The notes under the pieces: model-generated
The model's database searches: none
Told to the model about the DNA's origin: nothing
Seen by the model: the letters and a program-made list of their open reading frames with translations, nothing else
Assembly: GCA_902782145.1 (NCBI GenBank)
Contig: CACZLZ010000019.1
Span: forward strand, 1-47,991
DNA: 47,991 nt
Direction: 5' to 3'
Source of the DNA: an uncultured Aeromonadales bacterium
Lineage (GTDB): Bacteria; Pseudomonadota; Gammaproteobacteria; Enterobacterales; Succinivibrionaceae
Position numbers and translations under genes: made by a program
In this document: positions 15,483 through 24,315 of the stretch, piece by piece
Layout of the letters: each line of letters begins with the position of its first letter
Numbering within the stretch: the first letter of the stretch is position 1

Positions 15483-17130
15483 TCATACACTGATGATCCT
15501 TGGTTCTGGTGCTGTAATTAATTCCCACAAGTATGATATTTCTGTACTGCCCGACATAACGTTTAAAGTATTCCTGGGTTTTAATCTGTGCAATGGCTTC
15601 TTCTGCAGAGCCATCATATTTAAACTCAATGAGTATCAGAGGAGCAGTACCTTTAACAGCAGGTTCGTACACAAGATCCACTCTCCCTTTACCCGCCTGC
15701 TCTTCCCGGTGGGAAATGTATTTTCCCAGAGTAGACCACAAAAGGCCGGTCATCACACAGTATGTGAGAGATTCTTCATCATTATAATCGAGCAAAGCCA
15801 CTGCCGGAGAATTGTGAACATCCTGGATCATGGTTGCTACAGTTGGCCCATTAAGTTCCAGTATGGCTTGGAGCAGGTTTTCAGAACGTTTGATGTTCTC
15901 AACCCGTTCATACCATTCCTGCTGCTTAATGATCCCAATCAAAGCCAGTTTAATCTCTTTATTTGGAACATAAGCTAGTTTAAGTTCTTCATCCTCGGCA
16001 ATGTCAGAACATCCCAGGTATCCAAGACAAACTAATAGACTGAAAACATCATTTTTGGTATTAATATTGACCATATCATTCTGAAAATTACCACAGTCAA
16101 ATTGAACTCTGGCACCTTCGATCAAATTCGTAATGTCCTTTTTTACATCATCGAAATTCATGTTGATCAGTCGCACTACCTCTTCATTGGATGAGGTTCT
16201 ACTCCAATAACTGATACACTCGTTTCGGGTCACAGCCTTGCATACCGAATTTGGATTGTATATATCCACTCCCCTTATCATGTACCCTTCATACCATTCT
16301 TTTAAATCATGGCGTGACACTTTACAGTTAGGAGATTTTACAATCCTGGCCACCTCTTCTTCCGTAAAGCCAAAGTAAGGAGCATAATCCCCCGGGGTGA
16401 GCATGTTATATTCATCAAAGCCGTTAAGAGCCGACTGGGAGTTGTATTTTTTAATAGGCAGGATGCCCGTGAGATAGGCAAGCGCAAAACTGCCCTGCCC
16501 CTTTTTTCCTTTAAACAGCCCCCGCAAAAAATCTATAAAGGATTCCTGCAACTGTGTATCATTACGATAATCACGGTAGACCAAATCCCATTCATCCATA
16601 ATAAGAATAAATTGTTCTTTGGTGTGCTTACATATTTCCTTTAATGCCGATGAGAGATTTTTCTTCCCGACCTTTCTGTTATTACTAAGTATCCTGGCAT
16701 GATCTTCATTTTCTTTTAATTCTTCAATAACTGTATACTGCAGAAAATCAACAATTGTATTAACTCCGCTAACCTGCAGATCTTCATCTTCAGTGTAAGC
16801 TATGTAGTCGTCCCTGACGGAGTTCATGTCAATATAAATGACATCGTATTTGTTCAGGTGTTCCGGAAAAATCTTTTCTTTGGATATTTTCAGATTATCA
16901 AAAATCTTTTGCCCGTCATATTCTTTTGAATAGTAGGCTAAAAGCATATCGGCGGTAACAGTTTTCCCGAATCTGCGGGGACGGGTCATCGACAGTAATT
17001 TACCGTCAGTATTAAGGAGGGCATTAGTCTTGGCGATAAAATCTGTTTTATCGACAAAAATCCTGGTATCTCTTGCCTCCACCAAATCAACAAATGAATT
17101 GCCTCCAACAGGATTTATCATATCGCCCAT
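15466..17130 (-). CDS. AAA-ATPase-like / PD-(D/E)XK nuclease-domain protein
   Basis: 554 residues from the ATG at 17130, with GAGG eight bases upstream; an ATG at 17169 is possible. Residues 50-57 are the P-loop variant RPRRFGKT, characteristic of the AAA-ATPase-like family often found in many copies in gut anaerobes. FILIMDEWD is the Walker B strand, and FALAYLTGILPI follows as in other members. The C-terminal part has the PD-(D/E)XK pattern GRVDLVYEP...LILIEFKYD, typical of the nuclease-fold domain of this family. The role of these proteins is not established; defence or mobile-element functions are often proposed. Its AT-rich codon use contrasts with its neighbours. It shares a unit with the small protein downstream. 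Confidence 0.88.
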   Translation of the reverse strand: MGDMINPVGGNSFVDLVEARDTRIFVDKTDFIAKTNALLNTDGKLLSMTRPRRFGKTVTADMLLAYYSKEYDGQKIFDNLKISKEKIFPEHLNKYDVIYIDMNSVRDDYIAYTEDEDLQVSGVNTIVDFLQYTVIEELKENEDHARILSNNRKVGKKNLSSALKEICKHTKEQFILIMDEWDLVYRDYRNDTQLQESFIDFLRGLFKGKKGQGSFALAYLTGILPIKKYNSQSALNGFDEYNMLTPGDYAPYFGFTEEEVARIVKSPNCKVSRHDLKEWYEGYMIRGVDIYNPNSVCKAVTRNECISYWSRTSSNEEVVRLINMNFDDVKKDITNLIEGARVQFDCGNFQNDMVNINTKNDVFSLLVCLGYLGCSDIAEDEELKLAYVPNKEIKLALIGIIKQQEWYERVENIKRSENLLQAILELNGPTVATMIQDVHNSPAVALLDYNDEESLTYCVMTGLLWSTLGKYISHREEQAGKGRVDLVYEPAVKGTAPLILIEFKYDGSAEEAIAQIKTQEYFKRYVGQYRNIILVGINYSTRTKDHQCMIEKLD

Positions 17131-17633
17131 GACTTTAACCTCAATGCGCTCTGCACCATCAGTTCTCATTCTACCACAACGCCGAAATTTTGACCTATCA
17201 CGGATCGCACTTAAAAAATGTCCTCACACATAACTATATTTTCTTTCGCTTCTTAATAAGAAGCCGAAAGAAGCACTGCGATAATGCAGATCCGCCATCA
17301 TGCAGATCAGGAATAGCCGAATAAACATTGCGCAAGCAATAACGCACATCTCGCAGATCAGCAATTCCTGCTTTTCATCAGTTGCTGAACATCATGCAGA
17401 TCCAGATCCAGATCCAGATCCAGATCCAGATCCAGATCCAGTTCCAGATCCACATACCCAGCCTGCAAGGCAGTTTGTACCGAAATTTGTACTGACACTG
17501 TACGGTCAATTTCTTCCAGTTATCTCCTCACGTCAGCGCTCCGGAGCAAACATCCTCCTCTGCCCTGCCTGGCAGCATTCTCAGTCAGGTCTCCAGACAG
17601 CGTCATCTACCCCGGTGTCAGTTTTTCGGACAT
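17131..17633. other. Intergenic region, no supported gene
   Basis: This lies between the AAA/PD-(D/E)XK gene and the fldA terminator. It contains the (CAGATC)n run described separately and short AT-rich sequence just upstream of the AAA gene, where its promoter should lie (TAGAAT near 17169 is a possible -10). No open frame here looks coding. Confidence 0.5.
17397..17450. repeat. (CAGATC)n hexanucleotide repeat
   Basis: Nine hexanucleotide units: seven perfect CAGATC, one CAGTTC and one more perfect. They are intergenic. The same word (GATCC/GGATC) is common across the whole window, so the run may have grown from a frequent local word. Confidence 0.9.
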
Positions 17634-17658
17634 AAAAAAACCGCGGACTGATCCGCGG
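17634..17658 (-). terminator. Rho-independent terminator of fldA
   Basis: On the minus strand CCGCGGA and TCCGCGG (7 bp, GC-rich) close a 4-base loop and are followed by seven T. It lies 57 bp past the fldA stop, in the right orientation. Confidence 0.92.
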
Positions 17659-17714
17659 CCATGTGCCGTCTTTCCATAAGGGAGAGACGGCCAGCAGACT
17701 GCTGTCCTGGGACC

Positions 17715-18245
17715 TTACTGCCCCCGGAGGAGATCCAGGCTCATTTCCTCATTGAGCTGGCTGCACCAGCGGGCAATACGGTCATCTGTCTGCTCAAATT
17801 GACGATCCTCGTCAATGGCCAGACCGGCAAAATGATCAGCGTCAATCAGCGCCTTCTGGGAGCCGAAGGTATAGCCCTCAGTGGGCCAGCTGCCTACCAG
17901 GACACCGCCCTGGGCAAGAACCTTCTCCTTCAGAATGCCCATGGCATCCAGGAAGTAGTCACTGTAGTCCTCCTGATCTCCCAGACCAAAAAGAGCCACC
18001 ACCTTGTCAGTGAGATCAATCTTGGAAAACTCAGGCATAAAGGCATCCCAGTCTGACTGGAGCTCACCGGTATACCAGGTGGGGGTGCCGAAGATCAGAA
18101 AATCATACTTCTCGATGTCTGCCCTGGTGGCCTTGGCGATATCATAGATATCCACCAGATCGGCCCCCAGAGTGTCCCTTATCTTGCCGGCCACGGTCTC
18201 GGTGTTGCCGGTGTCACTGCCGAAAAAAAGTCCAACTGCTGCCAT
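17715..18245 (-). CDS. fldA: Flavodoxin
   Basis: 176 residues, the same length as Escherichia coli FldA, an FMN protein that carries low-potential electrons in the cytoplasm (for example to radical-SAM or activating enzymes). The FMN phosphate loop GSDTGNTE is near residues 9-16. PTWYTGELQSDWD is the 50s-type loop, and FGLGDQEDY and GLAIDEDRQ are long-chain flavodoxin signatures. I chose the ATG at 18245: the frame is open further upstream, but the promoter -10 lies in that part. It is a single-gene unit with its own promoter and terminator between unrelated blocks. A radical-SAM gene at 24316 is a possible client, as inference. Confidence 0.96.
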   Translation of the reverse strand: MAAVGLFFGSDTGNTETVAGKIRDTLGADLVDIYDIAKATRADIEKYDFLIFGTPTWYTGELQSDWDAFMPEFSKIDLTDKVVALFGLGDQEDYSDYFLDAMGILKEKVLAQGGVLVGSWPTEGYTFGSQKALIDADHFAGLAIDEDRQFEQTDDRIARWCSQLNEEMSLDLLRGQ

Positions 18246-18255
18246 AAAATTTTTT

Positions 18256-18285
18256 CCCTGAAGTCCAAAAAACAGGGAAATTATA
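18256..18285 (-). promoter_or_regulatory. fldA promoter -10 and a leader hairpin over the ribosome site
   Basis: On the minus strand there is a perfect TATAAT (18280-18285), with a poor -35 (TGGCAA) 17 bases before it. In the short leader CCCTG (18273-18277) can pair with CAGGG (18256-18260), which holds the AGGG ribosome site. The hairpin could limit translation, but at 5 bp it is weak. Confidence 0.6.
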
Positions 18286-18819
18286 CCCCATACCCCCGGC
18301 TCTTGCCACCAATGAGGGGAATGGCTAAACACCAGGGATGGTTCTCTGACCAGACAGCGTCCAGCCTCCTGGCGGGGATGCCATGCCGATCATGCCTTAC
18401 CTGACCGGACAAAACCCGCCAAACTTATCCGGGATCATCCACACGAAACAAGCCCAGCAGCCCTTGCCAGTCAAAGCCGATCAGCAGGCCCGGTAACAGA
18501 CACAGCCAATCCCCGCCCAAACCGACTCTGATCAGATCATCTCGGGAGAAACTGTCCTGGCGTACCTTCCGCCTGTCCATCAGCAGATCACTGTCGGAAA
18601 ACCTCCCGGAAAACCAGGACTGACCTCGGAACCTGCCCCTGCACAATCCCAGGACAGGCTCCACTCTCAGAACCTGTTACCGGTAGCCGTGGGAACTCCC
18701 TGGCTCCCCGGATCCCGTAGAAGAGCCGGTGCCTGCCGGGAGATCCGGAGGGGCAAGATCCAGATCCAAAACAGGACCGGGATCAGAACTGGATCCAGAG
18801 CCGGAGCCGGAAGCCCAGA
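18286..18819. other. Intergenic region, no supported gene
   Basis: About 530 bases between the fldA promoter and the end of the VIT-VWA gene. Only short low-quality open frames occur (for example 18425-18664 minus, rich in Leu, Gly and Arg with no ribosome site). No terminator with a T-run was found for the VIT-VWA gene here. Confidence 0.5.
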
Positions 18820-21168
18820 TCAGTTTCCGGAGAAGATCCCTTCCAGGAGGGCCTGCTGGGCAGAAGGCAGACTCTTTTCACCATCAGAAAGCCTGCTGTG
18901 ACTCCGGGTGATGAATTCCCCGGCCGGGGTTCCGGCAAAGCGGGAGGCATAACCGGCCATAAGACGGTTCAGGAAAAGGATAAACACGATCCTCTCATCA
19001 CAGCCGTCATTGATCATTGCTCTCAGGGTCCCGGCTGTGGCAGCAGGCAGTCCCTCCTGCACCAGGGCATCCACAGTCTTGGCACTGAACAGGTTCTTGA
19101 TCCCCGCCAGATCCAGAGCGCAGAGACTCAAGGCAAAGGCTTCCAGCTCCCCGGAAGAGCCGGTACCGGCCACACTGTCCTGGCCCCCGGTGGAAGACGC
19201 CGATCCGGAAGCAGGATCTGCGCTCGGCTCTGCGGCATCTTCTGCTGCCGTGTCGGGAGCAGCGCTCTTCATGGCCGACTTGGCCTGATTCATTGCCATC
19301 ATGCCTCCCATGCCCATGGCATTTGCGGAAGCCATTCCCATCATGCCCACACCAGTCATGCCACGGCCAGCCATGGACGCAGCCGCAGGAAAAGCCGGAG
19401 CTGCAAAGCAGGCAGCTGCAAAGCAGGCTATCCCCATAAAACCAGCCGGTGCCATCTGGGGAACCGTCCTGAGTTCCGGCAGGTCGAGTTCATCCCGGTT
19501 CTGGTTCTCCTCCACCAGAAGGTAGTTGGTCAGAGGAGTGATCAGACGGTACTCCACCGCCTGCTCAGCCGCCTGATCATCCGTGCGTCCGGCAATGCGG
19601 CGCCTGACGGCCATTCTGGCCAGATCAGAGCATTCCGTCTCATCAGCATCCTCGGGCAGATCCACCGCCCAGGAGAAACGGCCGGCAGGTGAGCTGGCCT
19701 TGAGCGCCACCCGGCCCTCGGGCTTTGCAGGGAAGCGGGCAAAGAACACGGTAGTGTCACCGTGGAAAAGACTGGGGGCGCCGACAGGCCAGATCCAGTC
19801 AGGCTCAGCAGGCCAGACAATCTCGGCAGCGGACGCCGGCAGGCTCATCCGCTGAAAGTGGCGGACAATTTTCTCTGCCATGTTCTCATTGGGAGTGACA
19901 AACTCAGCCATGCCGCCGGTGATCCGGGACAGTTTCCTGAGCAGGCCCTCGGAGACCGCCGTGCCCACGCCCACGGTGAAGATCCGGCTGCCGGACTGTT
20001 CGGACAGCTGGTAAAAAGACTCGCTTTCATAAACCTGGCCGTCGGTGATCAGCAGGATATCATGCTGTCTGCCAGGAATATGGGTCTTATAGGCAGCCTC
20101 CAGTGCCCCCTCAAGGTTGGTGCCGCCCAGATCGGCATCAAGGGACCGGAGCAGGTTCCGGGATCGCTCCAGAGACTCCTCCGACACCGGCATATGCTCC
20201 GGGAACAGCGGGACAACATCGGATCCAAAGCGGATGATGTTGAAACTGTCCTCCTTCCTGAGACGATCCAGGATCTGCCCCAGAGCCTGCCGGGCCTGCT
20301 TAATTGACTCCCCCGACATGGAGCCGGAGCAGTCAACGACAATGTCAATGTCACGGGGATCATGGGATTCCCGATCACCGAAGTCAGGGGTCATGGCCAC
20401 CGCCGCCACATAGCCGTCATGATCCCGGCCGGTGACTGCCAGGGGAGAGGGATCGGTTTCTTTCCGGATCTCCAGGATGAAGTCCCGGTCGGCAAAGGCA
20501 CTGACGGAGAGGAGCAGCCCCTCCCCGGTCACCTGCTGCTCCACATGGTGGGTGGGACAGGTAACCGCGGCGGCGGCAAGACTGCCGGTGATCTTCAGGG
20601 TGCACTTCATGGGGTTGGAGGCCTCCATGGAAGTCACCGGAGCCTGGCGGAGATCAATGCCGGACTTCCCGGGATCACCGAACTTTGGTGCCACCACGGA
20701 GGGCAGGAAAAACCTTAAAAGCTTGCCGTTCCAGATGTTGAACTCGGAATAACTGAAGGCGATCTCAATGGTCTGCCCTGACAGAAGATTGCCCACGCTC
20801 ATGCTGTAAAGGCCGTCGCCGATCTGCTCCAGCATGGCGGCGGAGTTCCCCTGCTCCACGGCATCCTCATAACGCTGCCGGGCCTGGCTCTTCTTCATAA
20901 CCGTGCCGTGGCGGATCTTGCCGTCGATGGTCACGGTGAAATCCAGCAGGATCCCGTCCAGGGGAAGTGGAAAGGAGTAGACCGCCTCAATGTTCTTCTC
21001 TTCGGTGTTCTGGTAGATCTGGGTGACAGTGACCCGGGAGAACACGTCCCCGATGGTGCCGTCGATGACAATGGACTTAAGGGGCACCGGATGGCCGTCA
21101 CCATCCTTGAGGACGGCATAGCGGGAGGTTTCAGGATTGTTATGGATGATGCTTGGGATGAAGCTCAT
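18820..21168 (-). CDS. VIT and von Willebrand A domain protein
   Basis: 782 residues from the ATG at 21168 behind AAGGAG. Residues 1-140 form a VIT domain (vault/inter-alpha-trypsin type). Residues 270-450 form a VWA domain with a complete metal site: DCSGS (279-283), GGT at 348-350 and TDG at 375-377. No signal peptide is seen, so it should be cytoplasmic. Near residues 545-650 lies an odd hydrophobic Ala/Gly/Met-rich stretch (GMTGVGMMGMASANAMGMGG), then a Ser/Ala linker and a helical C-terminal domain. VWA proteins of this type usually act as assembly or adaptor factors, often with AAA+ ATPases. It is the last gene of the block that also holds a ClpB-like ATPase, PP2C and FHA proteins. Confidence 0.9.
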   Translation of the reverse strand: MSFIPSIIHNNPETSRYAVLKDGDGHPVPLKSIVIDGTIGDVFSRVTVTQIYQNTEEKNIEAVYSFPLPLDGILLDFTVTIDGKIRHGTVMKKSQARQRYEDAVEQGNSAAMLEQIGDGLYSMSVGNLLSGQTIEIAFSYSEFNIWNGKLLRFFLPSVVAPKFGDPGKSGIDLRQAPVTSMEASNPMKCTLKITGSLAAAAVTCPTHHVEQQVTGEGLLLSVSAFADRDFILEIRKETDPSPLAVTGRDHDGYVAAVAMTPDFGDRESHDPRDIDIVVDCSGSMSGESIKQARQALGQILDRLRKEDSFNIIRFGSDVVPLFPEHMPVSEESLERSRNLLRSLDADLGGTNLEGALEAAYKTHIPGRQHDILLITDGQVYESESFYQLSEQSGSRIFTVGVGTAVSEGLLRKLSRITGGMAEFVTPNENMAEKIVRHFQRMSLPASAAEIVWPAEPDWIWPVGAPSLFHGDTTVFFARFPAKPEGRVALKASSPAGRFSWAVDLPEDADETECSDLARMAVRRRIAGRTDDQAAEQAVEYRLITPLTNYLLVEENQNRDELDLPELRTVPQMAPAGFMGIACFAAACFAAPAFPAAASMAGRGMTGVGMMGMASANAMGMGGMMAMNQAKSAMKSAAPDTAAEDAAEPSADPASGSASSTGGQDSVAGTGSSGELEAFALSLCALDLAGIKNLFSAKTVDALVQEGLPAATAGTLRAMINDGCDERIVFILFLNRLMAGYASRFAGTPAGEFITRSHSRLSDGEKSLPSAQQALLEGIFSGN

Positions 21169-21318
21169 ATGACTACTCCTTAATGCAGAGGCCGGCAGGG
21201 GACTCAGAGAGCCGGCACCGGCTCGATGTTCAGTAAAAACGGTTTATGGCTGCCCGGGATACGCGGCTTTTGCTCCAAGCCCGCCGCCGGCTCTGGGGGG
21301 ACATTGCCGGATCCCCTG

Positions 21319-22092
21319 TCAGATGCGGACGATCACGGCGGTCTTGTCGTCCATGGATCCGTTGTCCAGGGCCTGGCTTATCATCCGGTCGGTCTTCTCC
21401 AGATCGGAGATCGCCTCATCGTTCATCAGATCCTCCAGCCAGTCCAGATCCACATACTCATGGATCCCGTCACTGGTGAGCAGCATCAGATGGGGACGCT
21501 TGCCCTCCTGGTACACATCCCGGGCCTCGATCCGGGAAAGGCTCCGGGGGGTGCCGCCTCCCAGGCAGCTGATGATCTCACTGCGGTTGCAGCGCTCAGC
21601 AGCTTCGGTCAGGCCCATGTCCAGGAGATGCTGGTAGGTGGTGAAGTCGGTGGTTGCCTGCTTGATATAGCGGTTGAACATCAGGGAGATCCGGGTATTT
21701 CCGGTGTGCAGCAGACGACACCGGCCGTCAGCGGCGCACAGGGCACTGAAGGTGGTGGCCATGGTCTCAAGCCCCGGAAGCTCAGCGGCATAGGCCAGAA
21801 GACGGCTGTTGAGATCCACCAGAAGGGGCTCCAGATCCCGGGGGGTACCGGCTGCGAGCATCTGGCCTGCGAGATCACAGAGCACGGAAAGGGAAAACCT
21901 GGAAGCCTGATGGGCTCCCGGATTGCCCCCCACACCGTCAGCCACCGCCACGATCACAGGCTCATCTGTCTCCAGCTCCAGCCTTGCGGAATTGAAAAGC
22001 CTCATCTGGGAACATGCACAGTCAAACACCAATGCATGATCTTCACAGATCTTCTTGCCCAATCCCATCCGACACTGAACCGCTATCTTCAC
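21319..22092 (-). CDS. PP2C-type Ser/Thr protein phosphatase
   Basis: 257 residues from a GTG at 22092 with GGAGG eight bases upstream. Motifs run in the PP2C order: CEDHALVF, VIVAVADGVGGNPGA (metal Asp at 52), TTFSALCAADGRCRLLHTGNTR, LLTSDGIHEYVD and, at the end, MDDKTAVIV. The metal-binding aspartates are all present, so it should be an active soluble phosphatase removing phosphate from Ser or Thr. The FHA protein in the same operon would read phospho-Thr. No Ser/Thr kinase is in the window, so the opposing kinase must be elsewhere or of another type. The gap to the ClpB-like gene upstream is 240 bp of GC-rich sequence. Confidence 0.92.
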   Translation of the reverse strand: MKIAVQCRMGLGKKICEDHALVFDCACSQMRLFNSARLELETDEPVIVAVADGVGGNPGAHQASRFSLSVLCDLAGQMLAAGTPRDLEPLLVDLNSRLLAYAAELPGLETMATTFSALCAADGRCRLLHTGNTRISLMFNRYIKQATTDFTTYQHLLDMGLTEAAERCNRSEIISCLGGGTPRSLSRIEARDVYQEGKRPHLMLLTSDGIHEYVDLDWLEDLMNDEAISDLEKTDRMISQALDNGSMDDKTAVIVRI

Positions 22093-22332
22093 GGTCAAAT
22101 CCTCCAAGCAAAAAACACACGCCGCCGCCGGAAGCCCTTCGCATAACATTCCGGCACGGGCGGAAACCAGAGCACCGCCCGGCTCCCGTCAGTCAAGGAT
22201 AACACAAGCCCCGGAAGCTCCGGCCCCGGGAAACCGCCCCCGGGGAAAAACCTCTCTCCGATAAAACCCCGCCCCAGGGAAAACACCAGGCAACGGGCTC
22301 CCGGAAAAACGCTGTCCCGGATCAGCCGTTCT

Positions 22333-24300
22333 TCAGAGTTTGCGGATCCCGCAGCTGATGCTGTCGGTGATCTCTGCCAATGTCAGGCCGGTGATCTCAT
22401 CATCAGTCCGATCCACCACCTGGTTGACAGTGATGGCCGCATCTCCCAGGACCTCCTGATCAAACAGGTGCCGGGACAGGGGGTTGATGAGGTAGCTCTC
22501 CACAATGTTGCCGATGCCCCGGCCGCCGTTCTCCAGGTTCTTCCCGGCCAGCAGTTCCATCTGGTGCACAGCCTTGTCGCTGAAGGTCAGCTCCAGATTC
22601 TTGTTCTGCCTGAGGTTCGCGGCGATCTTGGACAGCTGGGCCTGGAGGATCTCCCGGGCCACATCCGGCCGGATGAAGTCGAAGATCACAATGTTCTCGC
22701 CGATACGGTTCAGGATCTCAGGCCGCTTCAATGTCTTCTTGAAGTGATCCTCAATGGCTTCCCGGACCTTGAGCCGGACCTCGCTGTAGGGAGTGGAGGG
22801 ATCCACATTGGGCACGGTGCGCCCGTGCTCGTCGGTGACATAAATGCCCAGGTTGCTGGTGAAGATGATGACCGTCTCGGAGAAATACACCGTGTTGCCC
22901 ATGCTGTCAGTCATTCGGCCGTCCTCCAGGATCTGGAGGAACTTGTCGAAGATGGAGCTGTGGGCCTTCTCGATCTCGTCAAACAGGAGGATGGAGAAGG
23001 GATTGGCCTTCACCGCATTGGTGAGCTGGCCGCCGGCCTCATAGCCCACATATCCCGGAGGGGCACCCAGGAGGCGCTGATCGCTGTGCCCCTGGCTGTA
23101 TTCACTCATGTCAAAGCGGATGCACTTGCTCTCATCCCCGAACAGGTTCTCCGCCAGGGTCTTGGCGGTCTCGGTCTTGCCGGTACCGGTGGGACCGGCA
23201 AAGAACAGGATCCCCTTGGGCTTGGTGTGGGAGGAGTGCTGCATGCCGTCCATCCCCGTCATGGCCCGCTTGATCACATCCAGGGTCTTTTCGATAGCCA
23301 GATCCTGGCCCTTCACCCGCCGGCGGAACTTGGCCTCAGAATTGCGGATATCGGCGATCTTCAGGGACTGCCAGGGGTTCTCCTTGACGCCATAACGGTA
23401 GAGATCCACCACACCGCAGAGATCGGGCACTTTGTAACGCTGGTTTTTGCACAGTTTCTGGAGGCCCTGGAGATCCACATAGGAAAAGCCCTCGGTGAGG
23501 CCCACAAAGCGCTGCTTGATCTTGGCCAGCTCCTGCTGTCCCTCCTCCCCGGCAAACTTCTCCTGGGACTCAGCAAAGATCTCCGGCTCAAAGAAGAACT
23601 TGAGCTTGGTGTCAATGTAACTCTGCCGCTCCTCAGTGCCCGGGGGCAGGATGTTGATGGACTTGGCCAGGGGGTTCCCCAGGTAAAGCCAGGCGGGGAG
23701 ATCATTGACCTTGTTCACCAGGAGCACCAGGGAGTTCCTGAGCCGGGTGCCGTCGGCGATCCTGACCTCCCGGGCATCCAGCACCGCCTGCTGGATCCGG
23801 GTGAAGGACATCACATCAGGGAAGGTCATGTTGGCCGGGCCCACAATGAAGCGGGAGGCAAAGTCCATGATGATGACCGTGGGCTCCAGATCCTGGGCCA
23901 GGGCCAGATTGGCAATGGAGGCAGCCTGATCAAAGTTGGCGCTGATGCAGGTGAGATCCTTCTGTCCCGGCACCCGCTGGGGCTTCTGGTTTACCAGGCC
24001 CCCGAAGCCCTCCAGCTCTGCCACAGGCTCCACGGCGCAGTCGGCGTGAAAGCCCTTGATGATGTTGTAAAACACCACATTCTTGTAGCCCAGGTTCCGG
24101 TAGAAGGCATACAGGTAACTGTCGATGTTGCTGATCTCTCCCCGGGTCTTGAAGTCATTGTCCTCGGGGTAGATGTACTGATCCAGGATGTTGCCCTCCA
24201 GGATGATGAAGGGCTTGATCTTGCTGAAGATCGTCAGCTCCTTGTGCCACTTGGGGGTGAAATACTCGTTGTCCCCGGATCTGTTGCCGCTGTCTGCCAT
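22333..24300 (-). CDS. ClpB/ClpA-like AAA+ ATPase with one intact ATPase module
   Basis: 655 residues from the ATG at 24300 behind GGGAGG. The C-terminal part is a Clp/Hsp100 D2-type AAA+ module: Walker A GPTGTGKT (369-376), the pore loop LGAPPGYVGYE (411-421), Walker B ILLFDEIEKAH (437-447), sensor-1 IIFTSNLG and the small domain with NGGRGIGNI. The N-terminal 300 residues look like a degenerate AAA domain (PFIILEGNILDQY in place of a P-loop, TVIIMDFASR as a Walker-B-like strand). It lacks the ClpB middle coiled coil and the ClpP-binding loop of ClpA/X. It should thread or remodel proteins, and with the Hsp70 elsewhere in the window could form a disaggregase-like pair, as inference. Confidence 0.88.
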   Translation of the reverse strand: MADSGNRSGDNEYFTPKWHKELTIFSKIKPFIILEGNILDQYIYPEDNDFKTRGEISNIDSYLYAFYRNLGYKNVVFYNIIKGFHADCAVEPVAELEGFGGLVNQKPQRVPGQKDLTCISANFDQAASIANLALAQDLEPTVIIMDFASRFIVGPANMTFPDVMSFTRIQQAVLDAREVRIADGTRLRNSLVLLVNKVNDLPAWLYLGNPLAKSINILPPGTEERQSYIDTKLKFFFEPEIFAESQEKFAGEEGQQELAKIKQRFVGLTEGFSYVDLQGLQKLCKNQRYKVPDLCGVVDLYRYGVKENPWQSLKIADIRNSEAKFRRRVKGQDLAIEKTLDVIKRAMTGMDGMQHSSHTKPKGILFFAGPTGTGKTETAKTLAENLFGDESKCIRFDMSEYSQGHSDQRLLGAPPGYVGYEAGGQLTNAVKANPFSILLFDEIEKAHSSIFDKFLQILEDGRMTDSMGNTVYFSETVIIFTSNLGIYVTDEHGRTVPNVDPSTPYSEVRLKVREAIEDHFKKTLKRPEILNRIGENIVIFDFIRPDVAREILQAQLSKIAANLRQNKNLELTFSDKAVHQMELLAGKNLENGGRGIGNIVESYLINPLSRHLFDQEVLGDAAITVNQVVDRTDDEITGLTLAEITDSISCGIRKL

Positions 24301-24315
24301 GATACCTCCCTGATA

